DNA of 64,000 nucleotides from Segatella copri (GTDB taxonomy: Bacteria > Bacteroidota > Bacteroidia > Bacteroidales > Bacteroidaceae), in contig NZ_CATKVU010000007.1 of assembly GCF_949820605.1 (NCBI RefSeq), positions 372,001 to 436,000 on the forward strand, written 5' to 3'. Shown here piece by piece: positions 42,659-50,907 of this stretch; the stretch's first letter is position 1; each line of letters opens with the position of its first letter. The notes under the pieces are model-generated. The model made no database searches and had not been told where the DNA came from. It saw nothing but the letters and a program-made list of their open reading frames with translations. Position numbers and translations under genes: made by a program.

Positions 42659-43900
42659 TTAATATATGACATTTGTAACCTTTCCGTTTCTAACCTTTAC
42701 GATTCTAGGGAATACCTTCCCAAGAAGATTAGCCAGTCGGAGACCATAGGAAGGGATATATTGTTTGTAAGTACCAACTAAGTCTCTGTAAGGACCATTG
42801 TATTTGTACATTTGATATCTGCTACCATCAGTCTCAAAAGTCTTGAATTCAGTAAGGATACCTTCTGGCATACCTATATAAACCTTTCCCTTTTTGATGT
42901 TGTCGTATGCTCTCTGTCCATATTTCGCTACAAGACTTTTTTCTTGTGCTATCCTTGATTTATAATTTGGTAAATTGGCCAGAATAGTTTTCATGTCTTG
43001 ATTTCCTTGTTCTGCACCAATTTTCAGATACTTAACAAAGTCAGCGTAAGAAAGATATTTGCTAATGCCAAAATCATTCTCACCTTCCATTTTCAAACAA
43101 TAGGCACCAACCAAAGCCTGAATTGCATCAAGGTTTTTTAGATCAGCTGCCTTGCGCAAATATTTGACTCCTTCTGGTATGTTTTTTGTTACACCCTTTT
43201 GCTTGTCACCCGCTAAGAGCATTGCACCATAATAATAGGCTGCTTGTGGGTAATTGTTTTTTACCGCTTTGAGATACCATTTCATAGCTTCCGAATCATT
43301 CTTAGCTACACCTTCGCCTTTATCATAGGAAAGTGCCAGATTGTATTGAGCCCGCGCATATTCTTGGTTGGCTGCTTTTGTATACCATTTCACGGCTTCT
43401 TCAAAGTTCTTTTCTACCCCGTTGCCATATTTATAGCAGACTCCCAAGTTGCATTGTGCCATAGGTAGTCCTTGTTCAGCAGCTTTTGTATACCATTTTA
43501 CGGCTTCTTTAAGATTCTTGTCTACTCCTTCGCCAAATTCATAACAGTATCCTAAGTCGTTTTGTGCATCAGCATTTCCTTGTTCTGCTGCTCTTGTATA
43601 CCATTTTACGGCTTCTCCACGGTCCCTGTATTGTACTCCATTGCCATAGTAATAGCAGATGCCTAAGTTGTATTGTGCTTTAGCATTTTCTTGTTCTGCA
43701 GCTTTTGTGAACCATTTTACAGCTTCAGTTAAATTTTCCGTAACCCCTTTCCCATCATAATATGCTTCGCCCAGAGCATTCTGTGCTTCTGCTTCGCCAG
43801 ACTTGGCTTTTAGCATGAGGGTGACAATGTTGGTTGTTTGTGCAAATACTCCCGATGCTGTCGCAAAGAAGAGTATCATGATTAGATAAATCTTTTTCAT
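42659..43900 (-). CDS. Exported Sel1-repeat protein
   Basis: The start at 43900 (MKKIYLIMILFFATASGVFA) gives a signal peptide; the longer frame adds an unlikely polar stretch. About seven Sel1/TPR-like repeats of 36 residues follow (residues 35-310, pattern A...LG..Y..G.GV.....EAVKWY.KAA.QG). A unique C-terminal domain (310-413) completes it. Sel1 proteins scaffold protein interactions. It is the second gene of the envelope operon, 39 bases from the P-loop gene. Confidence 0.85.
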   Translation of the reverse strand: MKKIYLIMILFFATASGVFAQTTNIVTLMLKAKSGEAEAQNALGEAYYDGKGVTENLTEAVKWFTKAAEQENAKAQYNLGICYYYGNGVQYRDRGEAVKWYTRAAEQGNADAQNDLGYCYEFGEGVDKNLKEAVKWYTKAAEQGLPMAQCNLGVCYKYGNGVEKNFEEAVKWYTKAANQEYARAQYNLALSYDKGEGVAKNDSEAMKWYLKAVKNNYPQAAYYYGAMLLAGDKQKGVTKNIPEGVKYLRKAADLKNLDAIQALVGAYCLKMEGENDFGISKYLSYADFVKYLKIGAEQGNQDMKTILANLPNYKSRIAQEKSLVAKYGQRAYDNIKKGKVYIGMPEGILTEFKTFETDGSRYQMYKYNGPYRDLVGTYKQYIPSYGLRLANLLGKVFPRIVKVRNGKVTNVIY

Positions 43901-43939
43901 ATTCTTCTTGTTTTTAATTGTTATTATTCCCAATATTGT

Positions 43940-44422
43940 TTACAAGTGTAAATGTATCATATCTAATAGATGGTTTGCAAAAATTGCGTTCCAATAGTTT
44001 GCAATAGGTGAGCCCTTAGGCAAAACAGGCATCTCTTGAAAATATGGATGCGTTACAACCATTGTATATTGATGAGTCCTTGCAAAATTTTTGAGATAGG
44101 CGAATGTCCCATGTTTTGTACGACAACATCCAACGATGATTTTGATAGTTGGAATGCTTGCTACAATATTATACCAATCTTCAAATCTACTATCGACTCC
44201 ATCACCAATGGTAATAACTGCAATTTCTGCCGTTCCATTGCGTTGTAGAATAGCCAGTTGCTCTTTCTTGAGATTGATGGAACGGCTATCATAAAGCCAT
44301 CCTTCACGATGTGAAATTAAAAGTTCTATCAATCTGGTAGCACTTAGTGTCTTGCCATGATTGCCTAATGCGCTGATGGCTATCAGTAGCTTTTCTGGCT
44401 TTGTATTTTCTAATTTTTCCAT
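43940..44422 (-). CDS. Small P-loop protein
   Basis: The 160 residues begin with a Walker A-like ALGNHGKT (18-25) after a beta strand (LLIAIS), as in kinases or KGGY-type NTPases, and continue with a Rossmann-like alternation. A Walker B is not obvious. It starts the envelope operon and is the first gene after copy 2 of the leader element. No family is recognised. Confidence 0.6.
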   Translation of the reverse strand: MEKLENTKPEKLLIAISALGNHGKTLSATRLIELLISHREGWLYDSRSINLKKEQLAILQRNGTAEIAVITIGDGVDSRFEDWYNIVASIPTIKIIVGCCRTKHGTFAYLKNFARTHQYTMVVTHPYFQEMPVLPKGSPIANYWNAIFANHLLDMIHLHL

Positions 44423-44561
44423 AAGCTAATCATTTACTTTTTGGTTATTTCATTTTTAGGCATAAAAAAGGTGCGAACCGATTTCATTCTGTTCTGAAGG
44501 TTCTGGACTACCTGTACACAAAGAATGAAAATCAGCTCACACCAAAGGGTATATATCAATG

Positions 44562-44800
44562 TCCATCCCGCCGAAGCGGAATGGATACAATAATACACGG
44601 TTGGGTGAACAACTTCTGTCTTCGTTCTTGTGTACAATGAATTGTCCAGATTCTCAGTACGAACTAAGCATGGTTGTTTCCTTAACATGTCTGCTGCTTG
44701 TTTATAACAGCACTGCAAATATACCATTTTTTTTCTAAAGTTGTTCATTGTGAGCTGATTTTTTTGCAAAAATAGGTGCTTTTTCTGCTTTTTCAGCGTT
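44562..44800 (-). ncRNA. Dispersed leader element, copy 2 (candidate structured RNA)
   Basis: The 181 bases at 44620-44800 are nearly identical to copy 1. The part at 44562-44619, with a hairpin from CATCCCGCCGAAGCGGAATG, instead matches copy 3. The -7 element TATATTTG lies at 44716-44723 on the minus strand, and the first downstream gene starts at 44422. To the left, AAAATCAGCTCACA (44528-44541) is the inverse of TGTGAGCTGATTTT (44749-44762), which hints at a partial inverted duplication. The rest of this 470-base gap holds nothing else recognisable. Confidence 0.55.
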
Positions 44801-44881
44801 CCATTCCGTTCCAAGTTCAAAATATAGGGCGTTTTTAGTCGAAATATTGGCTTTTTTGTGTGTTGCTTGGATTTGTTTCAG

Positions 44882-44889
44882 TATCTTTG
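44882..44889 (+). promoter_or_regulatory. -7 promoter element with almost no leader
   Basis: TATCTTTG followed by CAGC ends 4 bases before the ATG at 44894. Transcription would start at or near the initiation codon, so the mRNA may be leaderless. Confidence 0.6.
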
Positions 44890-44893
44890 CAGC

Positions 44894-45448
44894 ATGGAAC
44901 AGATATTACGTGAAATGATAGAAAAGATGGTTGGGCGCAAGATGGTTGTGCCTCGCGACTTCGTTTGGTTGAGCGAAAAGGTGGAGGAGCGTACCCAGCA
45001 GAGGGTGAGTGCCTCTACGCTGCGACGGTTTTGGGGATACGTGAGCGAAGGGGTTTCTGCCAGTAAGTTTACCAAGAATGTGCTGGCTGATTTTCTCGGT
45101 TATGCAGACTTTGAGGAGTTTGGATTGTCGCAAGGAACGGGAGAGCAGCAGAGCCAGATGGTTATCGGCAAGGAAATCTCATGCGATGATCTTTATGAGG
45201 GACAGATGCTTAAACTTTCCTGGCTGCCCGACAGAACCTGCATCATCAGGTATCAGGGAAACGGAGGTTTCAAGGTGGTATCATCAGAAAATACCAGATT
45301 GGTGAAAGATGATACTTTTGAGTGCCATCATTTTATCAATCATGAGCCTGCTTATCTTCATGCCTGGAAGCATGGAGTTGATGAACCGGTTACTTATGCC
45401 ATAGGTAAGAAGAATGGCATTATCGTGGAGCATTATTTGGAAGATTGA
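44894..45448 (+). CDS. Bacteroidales helical DNA-binding-like protein
   Basis: The 184 residues start at the ATG directly after the promoter. Residues 1-75 (MIEKMVGRKMVVPRDFVWLS, STLRRFWGYVSE, ADFLGYADFEEF) are a helical domain typical of a Bacteroidales family I know only as hypothetical; it resembles a compact DNA-binding fold. Residues 95-184 form a small beta domain. The last 16 bases overlap the end of the convergent kinase gene, so both ends are read in both directions. Confidence 0.6.
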   Translation: MEQILREMIEKMVGRKMVVPRDFVWLSEKVEERTQQRVSASTLRRFWGYVSEGVSASKFTKNVLADFLGYADFEEFGLSQGTGEQQSQMVIGKEISCDDLYEGQMLKLSWLPDRTCIIRYQGNGGFKVVSSENTRLVKDDTFECHHFINHEPAYLHAWKHGVDEPVTYAIGKKNGIIVEHYLED

Positions 45449-46653
45449 AATTCCGCCAAGGTGGGCTTCACATATCTCTCAGCGGTATAGGAGGATAGCT
45501 CATAGATGATATCTGCCTTGCCGGCGATGTCTTTAGAGAATGTCTGCGGATAAGTCGTTGTGATGAATTCATTACTCTTATCTACAAACTGATTGAATGC
45601 CTCGCTCTTTTTCACAACAGACTGGATGGTGTCTATGCCGGATTCCTTCCACATCTTGTCGATAGTCTTCTTTCCCTTGGATATGAGTTCGGCGCTTTGT
45701 AAATGGGATGCAGAAGATGGCTCGGTAGCTGTTGGCTGCAGGGATTTCCGGCCATTGGAAAGTGGGGCAGGATTCTTGGCTTGCTGGCGGATGACAGTAT
45801 CCTTCTTGGCTTCGTGATGTGCCGGGGTGATGCTAATGCTCTTTTCCTGCTGATGCAGTAAAGGATAACTGATGAAACCTAATAAGATGATACAGACCAA
45901 AGCTGCGATTGCGATACGCTTGATAACGGATTGATGCCTGTTTCTGCGAGTCATGAAATCGGCTTTGAGTTCGTCAACATTGGCATATCGCTGGGTTATG
46001 GGAGCCTTACATCGTTTGATGATGGCAGTGTACGGTTTGCTTGGAAGTATCTTTTCCAGGATACAGCCTATGCTGAAGATGTCGTTGCGGATGTCTGCCT
46101 GTTGGGATACAATCTGTTCAGGTGAGATGTAGCCCGGGGTGCCGGCAGGCTGTTTGAGGATGGCAAAGTCGTCGGTATCTGAAAGTCCGAAATCGATGAG
46201 CTTTACATGATTGCCGTTATGGGTAATCATGATATTGGAAGGTTTTAAGTCTCTGTGTACTATCTGCTTGGCGTGGATGTAATGCACAGCATCAAGCAAC
46301 TGGAGGAAGATGTCTTCTCCCTCAGTCTTGCTGCCGCTCCAGTGTTCCAGCGTGATACCATCTATCCATTCCATTACGATACAGGTACCCATTTCCGGTA
46401 TTTCTTCCATGCTGTAGGCTGATACGATGTTGGGATGCTGTAGGGATATGAGGATATCGAACTCTTTGTGCAGCAGGTTCTTGTAGTTTTCGTCTTGGCG
46501 ATATGGCTCCTTCAATCCTTTGAGCACCCACCATCTGCCATAGCGCTTTGCCTTGCAAAGAATGTTGAAACCTTTGCAAGGTATGGGAGTAAAGTCTGAA
46601 AATTGCTCAGACCTTCTGCTTTCTTCTATGATAATTCCAGAATATGAATCCAT
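45433..46653 (-). CDS. Membrane-anchored serine/threonine protein kinase
   Basis: From the ATG at 46653 (MDSYSG) the protein is 406 residues. The Hanks-type kinase has Lys45 (WWVLKG), HRDLKPSN (133-140, Asp135), DFG (154-156) and APE-like SPE (177-179). A membrane helix follows (about 246-266), then a periplasmic region of about 140 residues rich in Ser, Lys and Gln. The layout is like PknB-type receptor kinases, without PASTA repeats. The start near a minus-strand TTAATTTTG sequence fits the promoter. The partner helical gene converges and overlaps by 16 bases. Confidence 0.88.
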   Translation of the reverse strand: MDSYSGIIIEESRRSEQFSDFTPIPCKGFNILCKAKRYGRWWVLKGLKEPYRQDENYKNLLHKEFDILISLQHPNIVSAYSMEEIPEMGTCIVMEWIDGITLEHWSGSKTEGEDIFLQLLDAVHYIHAKQIVHRDLKPSNIMITHNGNHVKLIDFGLSDTDDFAILKQPAGTPGYISPEQIVSQQADIRNDIFSIGCILEKILPSKPYTAIIKRCKAPITQRYANVDELKADFMTRRNRHQSVIKRIAIAALVCIILLGFISYPLLHQQEKSISITPAHHEAKKDTVIRQQAKNPAPLSNGRKSLQPTATEPSSASHLQSAELISKGKKTIDKMWKESGIDTIQSVVKKSEAFNQFVDKSNEFITTTYPQTFSKDIAGKADIIYELSSYTAERYVKPTLAEFQSSK

Positions 46654-46705
46654 GTTACTCAGACTGGGTTGGTAATTCGGTTGCAAAATTAACTAAATAG
46701 AGATA

Positions 46706-46866
46706 CCCATCCCACAGAAGCGGGATGGATATTAGTATACATATTGGGGCAAACAACTGGAACTGTCATTCTTGTGTACTGCGAACTGTCCAGATTCTCA
46801 GTCCGAACTAAGCGTAGTTGCTACCTCTTTATGTCTGCCGCCATTACTAACGGCATTGCAAATATA
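46706..46866 (-). ncRNA. Dispersed leader element, copy 3 (diverged; candidate structured RNA)
   Basis: The core at 46768-46866 matches copies 1 and 2, with the -7 element TATATTTG at 46859-46866. The hairpin CATCCCACAGAAGCGGGATG (about 46708-46727) matches copy 2. Its first stem reads GCCG/CGGC where copies 1 and 2 have GCTG/CAGC, a compensatory change. The short frame of copies 1 and 2 has lost its start (ATG to ATA) and gained TAG. The kinase gene follows downstream. Confidence 0.55.
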
Positions 46867-46989
46867 GGCATTTTAAAAGAAATTTTCATGCGAAAGAGAA
46901 TCTTTTAGTATTCTTTAAACTTTTACGATGCTTTTTGTTTGTATTTTAGTTCAAGCTCATATCCTGCAAATTTACGCCTTATTATATAT

Positions 46990-48915
46990 GAGGGTGTGTC
47001 ATAAGTCTGTGACGCACCCTTTTTTTTGTGTGTTTCTGTATCTTCTAGTTGAATCGTAGTCTTTCTTCACAAAGGGAATCTTATTATATTGTATAGAAAC
47101 TTTACTTTTCTTGTTTTATCGATAACAAAACAGCCCCAAAGCTCACAAAAGGGCATAGTTATCCCTGACGATAAAAAAAACAAAATTGAGTTTTATCGTT
47201 TTATACCCAAATATTTCTTCAAATTGAATCCCATTCCGAACAATCCTAGATCCATGTAAACCTTGTCCATTCCAAAATGCCTGAATCGCTTATAATGCAT
47301 ATCTGCCTTCATCTGCCCAAATACAGCTTCCGGCTCTATCGGTCGCTGGCTTCTGTGTTTCAAGCCCTCTTGAGACGTTAGTAGCAGGAAGGCTTCCTTT
47401 TTATATGCATTCAGTTTATGGTTGACATATATGGTTCTGTTGCCTTTGGATTTCTTGCAGAGACTTCCAAGCGGACATCCATCACATCGTTGTGCTCTAT
47501 ATAATGTAATGACAGACACATAGCCGGAGTCACTTTTCGTTTGCCGTTGTCCACAAGGTTCCATGTGTTGTCCCATGGGGCAGACATAATAGTCATCATC
47601 CCTGTTGTAGTAGAAGTTCGCTTGGTTGAAGGCATCCTCCTTGAAAGGCTTATGCTGTTCCTTGTGAAACCAGTTGTACTTTACATAACCCATCATCTCT
47701 TCCATCTCTAGGTACTCGTAGTTCTCCTCCGAGCCATATCCTGAGTCTGCGGTGACGCTCTTGGATTGCTTTCCATATCTTTTCTTGTACTTATCCAAAA
47801 AAGGCTTGAAGGTCAGGGTGTCTGTTGGATTGGGATAAAGGGCGAAATTCGTCCAATATTGATTCTCTGTCGCAATTTGAAGGTTATAGGCAGGCTTTGT
47901 CTGCCCATTGTTCATGGCATCTTCCTTGAGGCGCATGAAGGTCGCATCGGGATCAGTCTTGGAGTAACTGTTTCTCTCGCCCAGTATATCCAGTGATTTT
48001 TCATACTCGCCCAGTTTGTCCGAGGCTTTGAACAAGTGATCTATCTGAGTATTTAGCTTTTGCTTCTCTCTTCCTGTAAGCTTTGCCTTAGGAAGGTTCT
48101 TCACTTGCCTCTCACACAAACGTGCACTTCTCTCTACATCCTTGGCGGAAGTGGCTGGCTCGCTGTCTTCTTCCTTAATGGCACTCCCGCCATTCAGGCG
48201 AATTTGTTCTTTTATCTGAGCCAATGCAGCAGAGGTCTTTTCCAAGAGCTTAGCCCTGTTCTTTTCCACAGTCTTCTTCCATACAAACGTGTACTTGTTT
48301 GCTTTCGACTCTATCTTAGTACCATCAACATATTGTTCCTCCAGACTAATCACGCCCTTTTCAACCAATATGGAGACGACTGCATCAAAATAAAAGTCGA
48401 TGCATTTAATCATATGATTGGATCTAAAGCGGTTGATTGTTGCGAAAGATAGTTGCTTACCTCCACAAATCCACATATAGCGAACATCGTATTTAAGTGC
48501 GTCCGCTATGCCACGACAGGAATAAACGCCATTGATATAGGCAAAAACAACTAAACTTAGAAGCATCTTCGGACTGTAAGGAGGAGCACCAATCCCATCA
48601 TAGGTATCCATGAGAGGGTTGATGTCCATACTGCGAACAATACGATCCACCATACGAACTTTGCTGTCTTTTGGCACATAATCATCGAAAGAGTTAGGAA
48701 AAAAGCTCAATTCGTGCCGAGTTTCAGATTTTATTTGTATCTTTGCCATACTTTAAGAAGTTTTCTGCAAAAATACAAATCTTTTGCGGAAAGGCAAAGC
48801 CCGAGCTTGTGAAAGTTTGGGCTTTGTTGTAAATAAAAATGTTTTTTAAAGATTTCGTATCTGTGAAAAGGCAAAAAATAAAAAGGGGTGCGTCACAGAC
48901 TTATGACACACCCTC
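46990..48915 (-). mobile_element. IS1182-family insertion sequence, copy A (1926 bp)
   Basis: Terminal inverted repeats of about 30 bases begin GAGGGTGTGTCATAAGTCTG. TTATTATATAT flanks both ends (46979-46989 and 48916-48926), which looks like a target duplication in AT-rich DNA. It carries one transposase and lies in gene-free DNA. A second copy in the other orientation is at 58461. Confidence 0.92.
47193..48749 (-). CDS. IS1182-family transposase, copy A
   Basis: A 518-residue DDE transposase. It has a DUF772-type N-terminus (FFPNSFDDYVPKDSKVRMVD), VDGTKIES (near 140), ADSGYGSEENYEYLE (near 336), a cysteine cluster (CDGCPLGSLC near 437) and a final QRPIEPEAVFGQMKADM. It appears intact. It differs from the copy at 58627 at about seven positions. 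Confidence 0.95.
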   Translation of the reverse strand: MAKIQIKSETRHELSFFPNSFDDYVPKDSKVRMVDRIVRSMDINPLMDTYDGIGAPPYSPKMLLSLVVFAYINGVYSCRGIADALKYDVRYMWICGGKQLSFATINRFRSNHMIKCIDFYFDAVVSILVEKGVISLEEQYVDGTKIESKANKYTFVWKKTVEKNRAKLLEKTSAALAQIKEQIRLNGGSAIKEEDSEPATSAKDVERSARLCERQVKNLPKAKLTGREKQKLNTQIDHLFKASDKLGEYEKSLDILGERNSYSKTDPDATFMRLKEDAMNNGQTKPAYNLQIATENQYWTNFALYPNPTDTLTFKPFLDKYKKRYGKQSKSVTADSGYGSEENYEYLEMEEMMGYVKYNWFHKEQHKPFKEDAFNQANFYYNRDDDYYVCPMGQHMEPCGQRQTKSDSGYVSVITLYRAQRCDGCPLGSLCKKSKGNRTIYVNHKLNAYKKEAFLLLTSQEGLKHRSQRPIEPEAVFGQMKADMHYKRFRHFGMDKVYMDLGLFGMGFNLKKYLGIKR

Positions 48916-49048
48916 TTATTATATATAGGGAACCGGTTGCCGCAAATCCACTCTCTTTTCTCTTGTGAAATGTGGAAGCCCACCCCTTTTAATGTCCGTT
49001 TTCAAAAGTGAAACTGTCCCCATGAGACAGGAATGGAAGATACCTTAG

Positions 49049-49873
49049 CTATTCTATGTTTATCATTTTCGCCAATTGCAGAAAGTATTCGTTGGACCAG
49101 ATAGTCATATCTTTTGGATTCTTTATAAACGGCATCACATCTACTTTTACCTGTTTGATGTCTGCTGATCTCAATCTTTGCTCCAAGTCGGCAATGAATT
49201 CTTCTTTTGATTTCTCGCATCCGTTAAATTCTTTGATTCTTTCCTGTAGATGTTTGAAATCTAAAGGAATTCTATTCCGGATGTACCATTCGAAATCATA
49301 CCAATCGCGTCCTTTTACCCGGTTTTTCCATGCTCGATAAACTAATGCGTGCATTTTGCCGGCAAATAAGTCGGGAAGGGTAAAGCATCTTGTCATGAAA
49401 GAACGAGGCTCTATCAGAAGTTTTTGCTCCGTAGAAAAATGGAGAGGAGGATTGGTATCTACTTCAATTTTGATTTTGATGGACTTTTCTGTTTGAAATG
49501 AAATGTCATAAACGTCGGTGGTATCTTTTAAAAAAGCTGATTCTACTTTACCAAAATTCTTCTTGTCCTTCTTCTGTATGTCCACTCTTCTCCCGATGGC
49601 ATCAAATTCGTCGATAATTGGTTGGAAGTATTGGGAGAAGTCAAAACTTTCATCTTTGTTCAATAAAGAGAAATCCATATCTTCACTGAAGCGATTTAAA
49701 CCATGGAAAATGCGTAGGCAGGTTCCACCATAAAAAGCTGCTTTTTCGAAGAAACCGCCTTGGTACAAACCGGCAAGAATTATTTGCTGGTTTACCTCAA
49801 AAGTAGCATTTCTTTTAGACTGATCTGTAGAAAGATCATAAGCTGATAACATATTTTGGTATATCTCATTCAT
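49049..49873 (-). CDS. abiEii: AbiEii-family nucleotidyltransferase toxin
   Basis: The 274-residue protein has the AbiEii signature FYGGTCLRIFHG (46-57) followed by SEDMDFSLL (62-70), the GS...DxD-like nucleotidyltransferase centre. Later motifs include DLFAGKMHAL and KGRDWYDFEW. AbiEii toxins cause growth arrest; related MenT enzymes modify tRNA ends with nucleotides. The start overlaps the antitoxin gene by 8 bases. This is a type IV toxin-antitoxin pair that can act in phage abortive infection. Confidence 0.93.
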   Translation of the reverse strand: MNEIYQNMLSAYDLSTDQSKRNATFEVNQQIILAGLYQGGFFEKAAFYGGTCLRIFHGLNRFSEDMDFSLLNKDESFDFSQYFQPIIDEFDAIGRRVDIQKKDKKNFGKVESAFLKDTTDVYDISFQTEKSIKIKIEVDTNPPLHFSTEQKLLIEPRSFMTRCFTLPDLFAGKMHALVYRAWKNRVKGRDWYDFEWYIRNRIPLDFKHLQERIKEFNGCEKSKEEFIADLEQRLRSADIKQVKVDVMPFIKNPKDMTIWSNEYFLQLAKMINIE

Positions 49874-50495
49874 GATGTAAGAGTTTTAATATTGTGCGTA
49901 TGGATGTTGCCTTTTTTCCTATATTTGCATAATCTTCGAATATCTTGGGATTGAGCTGGTAGAATCTGTCCATATCAAATCTTAGATTTTCTTCCAGAAA
50001 CTCTAATGCTTCCTTCTTGTATCTCAGTTTGATACCTGGCAGGTTGGCTATCAAATCACATAATGCCTTTTCTGGAGTAGCCATTATATAGACATTGTTT
50101 CCTTCCTTTATCTGCGTAATTCCTATAGGATAGGTGGCCCTTGGAATATGATGATAGTAAAAGTTGCCTATGGGTGTATTGTATTCCTTTGCTGTCTTAA
50201 AGGTCATGGATTGAACTGTATATACAGCTTCGGGTATTAAACCATAATATCTTAATGCTGTCTGCATAGACACATAAGATGGAGACAACAGATGGTTGGC
50301 GATAAGTCCGGAAGAGAGTGGTTGTCCCGTTTCTTGTGGATTTACAACGAACAGATTTCGCCTGAGGCGGATGATTTCACCCGCCTTTTCCAGCTGTGCA
50401 ACTTTTGCAAACTTGGTCTTTACATCTGGATATAGTGAAGCAATGACCGAAGATGTTACTGGAATATTGCCTAATGTAATTAGAATATTTCTCAT
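49866..50495 (-). CDS. abiEi: AbiEi-family antitoxin
   Basis: The 209 residues begin with a winged helix-turn-helix (about 1-60, ending IIRLRRNLFVVNP). The AbiEi-type domain follows (SYVSMQTALRYYGLIPEAVYTVQSMT and TPEKALCDLI). AbiEi proteins repress their own operon by binding inverted repeats; an exact 18-base inverted repeat lies right upstream. The toxin gene overlaps its 3' end by 8 bases. Confidence 0.9.
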   Translation of the reverse strand: MRNILITLGNIPVTSSVIASLYPDVKTKFAKVAQLEKAGEIIRLRRNLFVVNPQETGQPLSSGLIANHLLSPSYVSMQTALRYYGLIPEAVYTVQSMTFKTAKEYNTPIGNFYYHHIPRATYPIGITQIKEGNNVYIMATPEKALCDLIANLPGIKLRYKKEALEFLEENLRFDMDRFYQLNPKIFEDYANIGKKATSIRTILKLLHHE

Positions 50496-50502
50496 TTGGA
50501 CG

Positions 50503-50562
50503 CAAAGATAGTCAAATTTTCGATAGAAAACAAACTTTTTCTTAGTTTTCTATCGAAAATTT
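50503..50562 (-). promoter_or_regulatory. abiE promoter and 18-base inverted-repeat operator
   Basis: The -7 element TATCTTTG (50503-50510, minus strand) adjoins AAATTTTCGATAGAAAAC (50514-50531). Its exact inverse lies at 50545-50562 after a 13-base spacer. The arms cover the spacer and -33 region, so bound AbiEi would block polymerase. Confidence 0.85.
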
Positions 50563-50651
50563 AGCTTTTTTCTTAGTCTTTTAATGTAGCCAAAGGTATA
50601 ACCTTTACTCCGTCTTCCATTGATATGGCTTTATCGTAAATCGTGTTTTCT

Positions 50652-50743
50652 ACAGTTACTTTATATTTTTGCGGCGTTTTACTTTGTATTTTAACGGTAG
50701 TTTACTTTGTATTTTTGCGGTAAATGGTCTCGAATTTTAGCGA
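50652..50743. repeat. 23-base tandem repeats (three clear copies, one decayed)
   Basis: Units at 50652-50674, 50675-50697 and 50698-50720 share TTTACTTTGTATTTTTGCGG with few changes; a weaker fourth follows to 50743. The period is exactly 23. It lies in a 410-base gap with the abiE operator, a long inverted repeat and the cysK terminator. Confidence 0.8.
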
Positions 50744-50793
50744 TAGCACCGCCCTAACTATATAAAAATAGGTAGTTAGGGCGGTGGTATCGC
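50740..50793. repeat. 21-base inverted repeat
   Basis: GCGATAGCACCGCCCTAACTA begins at 50740. Its near-exact inverse (one mismatch) is at 50773-50793. The right arm matches the module at 37231. It could fold into a long hairpin; the role is unknown. Confidence 0.7.
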
Positions 50794-50830
50794 ATTTCCA
50801 AATATATATGAAGTTTTAGAAAATGAAAAT

Positions 50831-50861
50831 CCCCAACCTGCTATGGGAGAGCTGGTTGGGG
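50831..50861 (-). terminator. Terminator of the metY-cysK unit
   Basis: CCCCAACC (50831-50838) pairs with GGTTGGGG (50854-50861). On the minus strand a T-rich run follows. It is 46 bases past the cysK stop. Confidence 0.8.
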
Positions 50862-50907
50862 AAATTATGATAGATTTTGCTTTCATCAGAAAATATCCGA
50901 TTGTGAA

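Noticed and set aside
40363-46866. Retron msr-msd or diversity-generating element for the repeated leader
   Set aside because: No reverse transcriptase gene is in the window, and the copies head unrelated genes instead of a template/variable pair.
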